From: Dactylosporangium sp040605635
Lineage (GTDB): Bacteria > Actinomycetota > Actinomycetes > Mycobacteriales > Micromonosporaceae
NCBI RefSeq assembly: GCF_040605635.1
Contig: NZ_JBEXDG010000022.1
Coordinates: 62,001 to 126,000 of the forward strand
Reading direction: 5' to 3'
Length of the DNA: 64,000 nt
This document shows, one piece after another, positions 26,827 to 33,627 of the stretch. Under the pieces are notes generated by a model. It saw nothing but the letters and a program-made list of their open reading frames with translations, searched no databases and had not been told where the DNA came from. The number at the start of each line of letters is the position of its first letter. Position 1 is the first letter of the stretch. A program made the translations under genes and the position numbers.

Positions 26827-28407
26827 TTAGAGGCGGAAGACGCCGAAGTGGGGGTGCTGGTCACCTGAGCGGACGAGCGCCAGGCACATGCCCAGGACGG
26901 TGCGGGTGTCGCGGGGGTCGATGACGCCGTCGTCGTACAGGCGGCCGGACAGGAACAGCGCCGCCGACTCCTGCTCGACCTTGTGCTCGACCATGAACCG
27001 CATGGTGCGGTCCTGTTCCTCGTCGTAGGCGTGGCCCTTCGCCTCCGCCGCCTGCCGGGCGACGATGGACAGCACCCCGGCCAGCTGCTGCGGGCCCATG
27101 ACCGCCGACTTGGCGTTCGGCCAGGTGAAGAGGAAGCGCGGCTCGAAGGCGCGGCCGCACATGCCGTAGTTGCCGGCGCCGTACGACGCGCCGATGTTGA
27201 TCGTCAGGTGCGGAACCTTGGAGTTCGCCACCGCGTTGATCATGAGCGCGCCGTGCTTGATGATGCCGCCCTGCTCGTACTCGCTGCCGACCATGTACCC
27301 GGTCGTGTTCTGCAGGAAGAGCAGCGGTGTGCCGGCCGCGTTGGCGAGCTGGATGAACTGCGCGGCCTTCTGCGCCTCGGCGGAGAACAGCACGCCGCGG
27401 ACGTTGGCGAGGATACCGATGCGGTGGCCGTGGACGGCGCCCCAGCCGGTGCACAGGGCCTGGCCGTAGGCGGGCTTGAACTCGTCGAACTCGCTGGCGT
27501 CGAGGATTCTGGCCAGGATCTCGCGGGGGTCGAACGGCACGCGGAGGTCCGCGCTCGGTATCCCCAGCAGGTCGTCGGCATCGAACTTGGGCTCGGGGCC
27601 GTAGGTTCTCGCGAGCGTTGTTCCGAAATTTCGGACACATTCCCTTGCGAGCCGGAGCGCGTCGCGTTCGTCCTCGGCGATGTAGTCCGCCAGCCCGGAC
27701 TTCGAGGCGTGCATCGCCGCGCCGCCCAGCGTCTCGTCGTCGACGGTCTCGCCGGTGGCCATCTTCACCAGCGGCGGGCCGGCGAGGAACACCTTCGCCC
27801 GGTCCCGCACGAAGATCGTGTAGTCCGACATGCCGGGCACGTACGCGCCGCCGGCCGTCGCGTTGCCGAAGACCACCGCGACGGTCGGGATGCCCGCCGC
27901 CGAGAGCCGGGTCAGGTCGCGGAACGCCGCCCCGCCGGGAATGAAGATCTCCGCCTGCTGCGGCAGGTCCGCGCCGCCCGACTCGACCAGGTTGATCAGC
28001 GGCAGCCGGTTCTCGCGGGCGATCTGGCCGGCCCGCTGGGTCTTCTTCAGCGAGAACGGGTTGACCGCCCCGCCGCGGACCGTCGGGTCGTTCGCCACGA
28101 TCACGCACGGCGTGCCCTCGACGATGCCGATGCCGGCGACGACGCTCGCGCCGACCGGGTAGTCGGTGCCCCACGCGGCGACCGGGCAGATCTCCAGGAA
28201 CGGCGAGTCGCGGTCGACCAGCAGCTCGATCCGCTCGCGGGGCAGCAGCTTGCCGCGGGCGTGGTGCCGGGTCACGTACTTCTCGCCCCCGCCGCCGCGC
28301 GACTGCCGCAGCGCCGACTCCAGCTCGGTCAGCCGCTCCAGCATCGCCTCCCGGTTGTCCAGGTAGACGCTCCCGCGCGGGTCGATCGCACTGGTCAGGA
28401 TCGGCAT
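26827..28407 (-). CDS. accD1: acyl-CoA carboxylase beta subunit (carboxyltransferase)
   Basis: A 526-residue carboxyltransferase with both crotonase-like halves: an N-terminal part with ARGKLLPRERIELL and ESGGADLPQQAEIF, and a C-terminal part with FLQNTTGYMVGSEYEQGG and GASYGAGNYGM. The GTTGYMVG-like and GG-rich oxyanion loops are those of methylcrotonyl- or geranyl-CoA carboxylases rather than propionyl-CoA carboxylases. It carboxylates the gamma carbon of an enoyl-CoA using carboxybiotin from the next subunit. It lies 14 bases before accA1 and 4 bases after the acyl-CoA dehydrogenase gene. Confidence 0.93.
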   Translation of the reverse strand: MPILTSAIDPRGSVYLDNREAMLERLTELESALRQSRGGGGEKYVTRHHARGKLLPRERIELLVDRDSPFLEICPVAAWGTDYPVGASVVAGIGIVEGTPCVIVANDPTVRGGAVNPFSLKKTQRAGQIARENRLPLINLVESGGADLPQQAEIFIPGGAAFRDLTRLSAAGIPTVAVVFGNATAGGAYVPGMSDYTIFVRDRAKVFLAGPPLVKMATGETVDDETLGGAAMHASKSGLADYIAEDERDALRLARECVRNFGTTLARTYGPEPKFDADDLLGIPSADLRVPFDPREILARILDASEFDEFKPAYGQALCTGWGAVHGHRIGILANVRGVLFSAEAQKAAQFIQLANAAGTPLLFLQNTTGYMVGSEYEQGGIIKHGALMINAVANSKVPHLTINIGASYGAGNYGMCGRAFEPRFLFTWPNAKSAVMGPQQLAGVLSIVARQAAEAKGHAYDEEQDRTMRFMVEHKVEQESAALFLSGRLYDDGVIDPRDTRTVLGMCLALVRSGDQHPHFGVFRL

Positions 28408-28411
28408 GCCT

Positions 28412-29509
28412 CTAGACCCCCAACTGCTTCGCGATGATCTCGTTCATGATCTCCGTGGTCCCGCCGCCGATACCCATGATCCGAGCGTCCCGGTAATGGC
28501 GCTCGACCTCGGTGTCGCGCAGATACCCGAGGCCACCGTGCAGCTGCACGGCCTGGTCGACGACGTGGTCGCAGGCCGCGACCGCCGTGTTCTTCGCCAT
28601 CGCCACCTCCGTAACGAGTTGCTCGCCACTTGCGACACGTTCCGCGGTGTGTCGCACGTACGTGCGGGCGACGTCCACCTGCCGGGCCATCTCGGCTAGG
28701 CGGTGCCTGACCAACTGCCGGCTCGCGAGGGGACGGCCGAACGTGTGCCGGTCGCGCACCCAGGCAAGGGTCAGGTCGAGGCAACGCTGCGCGGTCGCGT
28801 AACACTGCACGGCGAGGGAGAGCCGCTCGGCCGCGAAGTGCCGCATGAGCTCGTGGAATCCGCCGACGTCGTGGGTACGAGGGACGCGGACGTCCACAAA
28901 GGACAGCTCGGCGGTGTCGGAGCAGTGCCAGCCCATCTTCTCCAGGGTCCGGGTGACGGTGAACCCCTCTGCGACCAGCAGTTTGATGCCTTCCTCGGTG
29001 CGCACCGCCGTGGTGGCGAAGTCGGCCCTGGCGCCGCTGGTGATGAAGAGCTTCGTGCCGTTGACGATGTACGAGTCGCCGTCGGCCTTCGCCGTGGTGC
29101 GGATCCCGGCGACGTCGGATCCGCCGTCGGGCTCGGTGATCGCCAGGCAGCCGATCAGCTCGCCCCGCAGGGTCGGCCGGACGAACCGGTCGATGAGGTC
29201 GCGGTCGCCGCTGCTCACGATGTGCGGCAGCGCGATGCCGTGCGTGAACAGCGCCGCGATCAGGCCCGACGAGCCGCCCGACTGGATGATCTCCTCGGTG
29301 ACCACGATCGAGTCGAGCAGGTCGCCGCCCTCGCCGCCGACCTCCTCGGGGAAGCCGATGCCGAGCAGGCCGAGCTCCGCCGCCCTACGGTGCAGGTCGC
29401 GCGGGACCTCGCCGGCCCGCTCCCAGCCGTCGAGGTGCGGCACGATCTCCTTGCGGGTGAACTGCCGCACCAGGTCCCGCAGCTCGGGCTTCGCGAACGC
29501 GTCGGTCAT
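28412..29509 (-). CDS. acyl-CoA dehydrogenase, first of two in the operon
   Basis: A 365-residue ACAD. It has CLAITEPDGGSDVAGI, the HTFGRPLASRQLV block and LHGGLGYLRD near the C-terminus. The C-terminal loop reads GIGGGTTEI, with Gly where many ACADs have the catalytic Glu, while AAERLSLAV carries a Glu at the isovaleryl-CoA dehydrogenase position. This combination is also seen in citronellyl-CoA-type dehydrogenases, as I recall. The ATG overlaps the stop of the AtuA-associated gene (ATGA). It probably forms the 2,3-unsaturated CoA ester that the carboxylase uses. Confidence 0.9.
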   Translation of the reverse strand: MTDAFAKPELRDLVRQFTRKEIVPHLDGWERAGEVPRDLHRRAAELGLLGIGFPEEVGGEGGDLLDSIVVTEEIIQSGGSSGLIAALFTHGIALPHIVSSGDRDLIDRFVRPTLRGELIGCLAITEPDGGSDVAGIRTTAKADGDSYIVNGTKLFITSGARADFATTAVRTEEGIKLLVAEGFTVTRTLEKMGWHCSDTAELSFVDVRVPRTHDVGGFHELMRHFAAERLSLAVQCYATAQRCLDLTLAWVRDRHTFGRPLASRQLVRHRLAEMARQVDVARTYVRHTAERVASGEQLVTEVAMAKNTAVAACDHVVDQAVQLHGGLGYLRDTEVERHYRDARIMGIGGGTTEIMNEIIAKQLGV

Positions 29510-29910
29510 GGGATTGGCTTCTGGTGCGCAGCACGGGGGGTGTGGGGTGGCGCAGCCCCCCTCGGAACCGCCGGCGCAGCCGGGGGAGCTGGAAACAGTT
29601 CGTCAGGGATGTCGACGACCCTGGAGCGCAGCCACTCGCCGAGCGCCTTGCCCTGCGGGTCGAAGCGGGTGCTGGCCGCGACCCCGTCGCCGAGGATCCC
29701 GTGCACCAGGAAGTTGAGCGCGCGGAGGTTCGGCAGCTCGTGCCGGCTGACGTCGCGCACCTCGGGCAGCAGCTCTTTCAGCTTGTCCTCGGTGAGTGTC
29801 TCGCGCAGCCATGCGTATGCCTCGTCGGAGCGGGCCCAGACGCCGATGTTGGCGTCGCCGCCCTTGTCGCCCGACCTGGCCCCGAACAGTGTTCCCAGCG
29901 GCATTCTCAT
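29506..29910 (-). CDS. AtuA-associated small protein (AtuA ferredoxin-like fold)
   Basis: A 134-residue protein opening MPLGTLFGARSGDKGGDAN, the signature of the domain that in other bacteria is fused to the C-terminus of AtuA. Here it is a separate gene, coupled by ATGA overlaps on both sides (AtuA upstream, acyl-CoA dehydrogenase downstream). The last 25 residues are Pro/Ala-rich and probably disordered. It presumably forms a complex with AtuA; no biochemical activity is established. Confidence 0.85.
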   Translation of the reverse strand: MRMPLGTLFGARSGDKGGDANIGVWARSDEAYAWLRETLTEDKLKELLPEVRDVSRHELPNLRALNFLVHGILGDGVAASTRFDPQGKALGEWLRSRVVDIPDELFPAPPAAPAVPRGAAPPHTPRAAHQKPIP

Positions 29911-31124
29911 CGGACCTCGACCTCCGTGCCGTCAGGGAGGACGGCGACCTGGTGGACGGCGTCGCGCGGCACGAACTCCGCGCGGAAGATCCCGAACGGC
30001 GTGGCGTCGCCGGGCGGGCCCGTCAAGGTCAGTCCCGGATAGGAGGCGAGGGCGAGCTCGACCGCGGCCTGCGAGAACGCGCGACCGGCCACCTTCGGGT
30101 CGGTGCTCTTGATGTGCACGGCGAGCAGCGCGCTCGCCCGCTGCTCGTCGTCGGCGTCGGGGTGGTCGGTGCGGGCCAGCTGGAACTCCAGGTCGCCTTT
30201 GATCTTCCGCCGGAGCTGACGCTCGACGAGGGCGGCCTTCTCCTCGATGTGCAGTCCACAGAGGACGAACGTCATGCTGTTGCGGAAGCCGGCGAGCGCC
30301 GGGGTGCCGATCTTCAGCGTGTCCGGCGGCGGGCTGCCCTTGACGCCGTCGACCGCGACCCGGTCGTCGCCCTGCTGGGTGAGCCGGATCGTGTCGAAGT
30401 GCGAGGTGACGTCGGGACCGAGATATTCGGGGGCGCCGATCTCGTACAGCAGCTGCGCGGTGACCGTGTCGACGGTGACGGCGCCGCCGGTGCCGGGATG
30501 CTTGGTGATGACGGACGCGCCGTCCTCGTGCAGCTCGGCGATGGGGAAGCCGGGATGGTCCAGGTCGGGCAGCTCGGTGAAGAAAGCGTAGTTGCCGCCG
30601 GTCGCCTGCGCGCCGCACTCCAGGATGTGCCCGGCCACGGTGGCGCCGGCGAGCGCGTCGAGGTCCCCGGGCCCCCAGCCGAAGTGGGCGATGCCGGGCC
30701 CGACGACCAGCGAGGCGTCGGTGACCCGGCCGGTGACCACGATGTCCGCGCCGGCCTTGAGGCACTCCGCGATGCCGGTCGCGCCGATGTACGCGCCTGC
30801 GTCGGTGGCCGTCACGTGGGCGACCTTGGCTGTTGTGATCGTTTCGATCGCCTTTCTCAGCCCGGCGGGGTTGAGGCCGCCGGCGTTGGTGACGATCTTC
30901 GTGCCCCTGTCGAGGGCGGTGCCGACGAAGCCTTCGAGCTGCCTGAGGAACGTCTTGGCGTAGCCGGTGGACGGGTCCTTCATCCGGTCCTTGGCCAGGA
31001 TCAGCATGGTCAGCTCGGCGAGGTAGTCGCCGGTCAGCACGTCGAGGTGGCCGCCGTCGAGCATCTCCTGCCAGGCGGTGGCGCGGTCGCCGTAGAAGCC
31101 GGAGGCGTTGCCGATGCGGATCAC
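29907..31124 (-). CDS. atuA: AtuA-like acyclic terpene utilisation protein (DUF1446)
   Basis: A 405-residue DUF1446 protein from the GTG at 31124. It begins IRIGNASGFYGDR and has the family blocks GDYLAELTM, IVTNAGGLNP, VTGRVTDASLVVGP and ECGAQATGGN. AtuA is needed for growth on citronellol/geraniol in Pseudomonas but its reaction is unknown. The GTG overlaps the TGA of the TIGR03084 gene. An alternative upstream start would run back through the neighbouring gene, so it is rejected. Context (two ACADs, a carboxylase) supports a leucine/isoprenoid acyl-CoA pathway. Confidence 0.92.
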   Translation of the reverse strand: MIRIGNASGFYGDRATAWQEMLDGGHLDVLTGDYLAELTMLILAKDRMKDPSTGYAKTFLRQLEGFVGTALDRGTKIVTNAGGLNPAGLRKAIETITTAKVAHVTATDAGAYIGATGIAECLKAGADIVVTGRVTDASLVVGPGIAHFGWGPGDLDALAGATVAGHILECGAQATGGNYAFFTELPDLDHPGFPIAELHEDGASVITKHPGTGGAVTVDTVTAQLLYEIGAPEYLGPDVTSHFDTIRLTQQGDDRVAVDGVKGSPPPDTLKIGTPALAGFRNSMTFVLCGLHIEEKAALVERQLRRKIKGDLEFQLARTDHPDADDEQRASALLAVHIKSTDPKVAGRAFSQAAVELALASYPGLTLTGPPGDATPFGIFRAEFVPRDAVHQVAVLPDGTEVEVR

Positions 31125-31990
31125 TGCCGGGGCTCCCTTCTGTCCCGGGGTTGCCTTGTGTCCTGGGGTTGCCTTGTGTCCCGGGGTTGCCTTGTGTCCC
31201 GGGGTTGCCTTTTGTCTCCGGGCGGGCCGGCGAACGCCTGGGCCAGGGTCGTCCACTCGCGGGCCTCGTCGCCGGTGGCCTGCAGGGCGAGGTCCGCCGG
31301 GTTCCGGCGCTGGGTGACCAGCAGGCAGAAGTCCAGTGCCGGACCGGTGATCCTGTTCGCCGCATCTTCGGGGCCGAACGTCCACAGGTCACCGTCCACC
31401 GTGGACAGCTCGACGCGGAACGGTTGCTCCGGCGGGTTCTTGCCGTGGCTCAGGAAGCTGTGCCCGATCGTGCGGAAGCCGATGTTGGCCACGTGCCGCA
31501 GCCGTCGCGTCGGGCGGCGGTGATCCTGCGCGTCCTCACGGTCGGGGAACGTCTCGGCCACGTCCTGGCCGTGCGCCCACGTCTCCATCATCCGGCCGGT
31601 CGCGGTGGACAGCGGCGACATCGCGGTGCCGAACCAGGGGAGCTTCTCGCCCGGCGGCACCTCGCCGAGCGCCTCGGCCAGGGCGTCGCGGCCCTCCCGC
31701 CAGCGGCGCAGCAGGTCCTCGGGCGGCACGATGTTGTCCGCCGCCGCGCGGTCCACCATCGTGAACGGATCCTCGATCGCGCTCATCCGCTCGATGAAGG
31801 CGGCCGGGTCGGTCGCGGCGAGCGTGGCCACCGTGTCGGTCCAGTGCAGGTGGGCGATCTGGTGCGCGACCGTCCAGCCCTTCGCGGGCGTCGGCCGGCT
31901 CCATGCCTTGTCGTCCAGGGCCGACACGAGCCGGTCGAGCTCCCCGGACTCCTCGCGCAGGTCGGCGAGGACCTCCGCCAACGTCACCAT
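31121..31990 (-). CDS. TIGR03084-family metal-binding protein (DinB/mycothiol fold)
   Basis: A 289-residue protein with an N-terminal DinB-like four-helix domain (TPAKGWTVAHQIAHLHWTD, with the metal His residues) and a C-terminal TIGR03084 part (METWAHGQDVAETF). Members often sit next to AtuA-type operons, but their reaction is unknown. The last 30 residues are a repeated hexapeptide (DTRQPR) encoded by an 18-bp tandem repeat; this tail is not part of the family. Its stop overlaps the GTG of atuA, and its ATG follows the TetR stop by one base. Confidence 0.85.
   Translation of the reverse strand: MVTLAEVLADLREESGELDRLVSALDDKAWSRPTPAKGWTVAHQIAHLHWTDTVATLAATDPAAFIERMSAIEDPFTMVDRAAADNIVPPEDLLRRWREGRDALAEALGEVPPGEKLPWFGTAMSPLSTATGRMMETWAHGQDVAETFPDREDAQDHRRPTRRLRHVANIGFRTIGHSFLSHGKNPPEQPFRVELSTVDGDLWTFGPEDAANRITGPALDFCLLVTQRRNPADLALQATGDEAREWTTLAQAFAGPPGDKRQPRDTRQPRDTRQPQDTRQPRDRREPRQ
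31141..31212. repeat. 18-bp tandem repeat, four units, at a gene junction
   Basis: Units of TGTCCCGGGGTTGCCTTG at 31141-31158, 31159-31176 (one change), 31177-31194 and 31195-31212 (last base changed). They code for the hexapeptide tail of the TIGR03084 protein and end 17 bases before the atuA start codon on the mRNA. Confidence 0.92.
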
Positions 31991-31991
31991 G

Positions 31992-32585
31992 TCAGGCCCC
32001 CAGGATCGTCGTGAGCTGCAGCTTCCACGCTGCCAGGAGCTGGCTGCGGCGGTGGCTGTCGTCGGTGAGCAGGTTGGCCACGCCGAGGCCGCGCAGCAGG
32101 TCGAGGGTCGCCTGGACGGCCTCGCGGACGCCTGGGCGGCGCTCGTCGGCCCCGAGGACCTCGACCGTCAGGCGATGCATCTCCCGGCCGAACTCCGCCT
32201 CGATCGGCACCAGCGCGTCGCGCAGCTCCCTGTCGGTGCGGGCGGCGACCCACACCTCGAGGGCGGCGACGAACAGCGGCCCGGTGAAGGCGGTCGCCAG
32301 CATGTCCAGGACCTTGTCGAGGCGCTCGTCGCGGTCGCCGGTGAGCGCGGCGGCGTCCTTGCGGATCTCGTCGGCCCGCCGCTCGGCCAGGTGCGTGACG
32401 GCGGCCAGGACCAGGGCGGCGCGCGTGGGGTAGTGGTGTAGCTGGGCGCCGCGGGAGACCCCGGCACGCTCGGCGATGACCGTGGTCGTCGCGCCCGACC
32501 AGCCGTGCAGGACCAGGCAGTCGACCGTCGCCTCCAGCAGGCGCTGCTGGGTGGCGCGGCTGCGTTCCTGCTGCGGTGCCCTCAC
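31992..32585 (-). CDS. TetR-family regulator of the Atu/Liu-type operon
   Basis: A 197-residue TetR protein from the GTG at 32585. The helix-turn-helix is intact (TTTVIAERAGVSRGAQLHHY). The C-terminal ligand domain is of a general fatty-acid-responsive look but unassigned. It is the first gene of the minus-strand operon, one base before the TIGR03084 gene. A palindrome overlaps its -35 box, so it probably represses its own operon and is released by an acyl-CoA intermediate. An upstream in-frame ATG at 32654 would include the promoter and is rejected. Confidence 0.9.
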   Translation of the reverse strand: MRAPQQERSRATQQRLLEATVDCLVLHGWSGATTTVIAERAGVSRGAQLHHYPTRAALVLAAVTHLAERRADEIRKDAAALTGDRDERLDKVLDMLATAFTGPLFVAALEVWVAARTDRELRDALVPIEAEFGREMHRLTVEVLGADERRPGVREAVQATLDLLRGLGVANLLTDDSHRRSQLLAAWKLQLTTILGA

Positions 32586-32592
32586 CCGTTCG

Positions 32593-32626
32593 AGGGTGCT
32601 GCCTGAAAAACAAACAGTCAAGACTG
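32593..32626 (-). promoter_or_regulatory. TetR operon promoter and operator
   Basis: On the minus strand TTGACT (32616-32621) is followed after 17 bases by CACCCT (32593-32598), then seven bases to the GTG. The inverted repeat CAGTC/GACTG (32615-32626) covers the -35 box and is the likely TetR operator. Confidence 0.55.
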
Positions 32627-32644
32627 ACTTTTTTGACGGCAAGC

Positions 32645-32672
32645 AAAAAGGCACGCGGCGGCGTGCCTTTTT
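32645..32672 (-). terminator. intrinsic terminator of crp
   Basis: A perfect 12-bp stem AAAAAGGCACGC/GCGTGCCTTTTT closed by a tetraloop. It ends in a T run in both directions, but the gene that reads into it is crp. It also shields the TetR promoter. Confidence 0.92.
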
Positions 32673-32698
32673 GGGGTGTCTGTGCCGGACTGCTGTGC

Positions 32699-33376
32699 TC
32701 AGACGCGGGCGCGGCGGGCGAGGCGCTCGGGGTCCATGATGATGACGCTCTTGCCGTCGAGGCGGAGCCAGCCACGGGAGGCGAAGTCGGCGAGGGCCTT
32801 GTTGACGGTCTCGCGGGAGGCGCCGACGAGCTGCGCCATCTCCTCCTGGGTCAGGTCATGGTTGACCCGCAGGACGCCGCCGTCGCGGGTGCCGAAGCGA
32901 CCCGCCATCTGCAGCAGGGTCTTCGCCACGCGACCGGGCACGTCGGTGAAGATCAGGTCGGCGAGAGCGTCGTTGGTGCGGCGCAGCCTCCTGGCCAGCA
33001 CCCGCAGCAGCTGCTCGGCGATCTCGGGCCGGTTGGTCAGCCACGGGCGCAGGGCCTGCTTGCGCAGCCGGGCGAGGCGCGTGTCGAGCACGGCCGTGGC
33101 GGTCGCGGTGCGCGGACCCGGGTCGAACAGCGACAGTTCGCCGACCATGTCGCTCGGGCCCATCACGGCGATCAGGTTCTGCCGGCCGTCCGCGGCGCGG
33201 CGCCCTACCTTGATCTTGCCGGACAGCACGATGTACAGACTGTCGCCCGGCTCGCCCTCGCTGAACACGATCTCGCCCTTGCGGACGTCGATCGTCTCCA
33301 TCTCTTTGGCGAGGGATTCGGCAGCCTCGGGCTCGACGCCCTGGAAAATGCCGCTGCGGGCCAGTACCTCGTCCAT
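32699..33376 (-). CDS. crp: cAMP receptor protein family regulator (Rv3676-like)
   Basis: A 225-residue CRP. The N-terminal cyclic-nucleotide domain has EGEPGDSLYIVLSGKIKVG and the phosphate-binding cassette GELSLFDPGPRTATA. The C-terminal winged helix-turn-helix is TQEEMAQLVGASRETVNKAL. The opening DEVLARSGIFQGVEP matches M. tuberculosis Crp closely. The ATG at 33376 is chosen over the GTG at 33385 because GAGGTGG lies seven bases upstream. A cyclase gene sits 11 kb away in the same window, so cAMP made locally could act through it. Confidence 0.95.
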   Translation of the reverse strand: MDEVLARSGIFQGVEPEAAESLAKEMETIDVRKGEIVFSEGEPGDSLYIVLSGKIKVGRRAADGRQNLIAVMGPSDMVGELSLFDPGPRTATATAVLDTRLARLRKQALRPWLTNRPEIAEQLLRVLARRLRRTNDALADLIFTDVPGRVAKTLLQMAGRFGTRDGGVLRVNHDLTQEEMAQLVGASRETVNKALADFASRGWLRLDGKSVIIMDPERLARRARV

Positions 33377-33627
33377 CGCGTCCACCTCGAATCCGTTGGC
33401 GGGTCACTCGCCATGAGCAATCACGCGAACGTCAGTTTATGCACACGCCGATAGTGTCGCGGGCGTCGGGCAGGATGCTCACGATACATGCCGACCTGCG
33501 GCGCGGCGTCCTTCAAAGGTACTGGTGACGCACCGGAACCGGACGGTCACGACGTCGCGGGGGTGCGATATGTTCGCCGCGGGGCGACTCGACCCCGCCG
33601 GTCCTTGAGTTCTGGGGTGGGAAGCGC

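Noticed and set aside
31140..31385. Longer atuA start at 31385
   Set aside because: It reads through the TIGR03084 gene and the 18-bp repeats; the GTG at 31124 matches the family start and overlaps the previous stop.
33385..33627. CRP binding site upstream of crp or capA
   Set aside because: TGTG and CACA-like words occur but never with the right spacing for a CRP operator.
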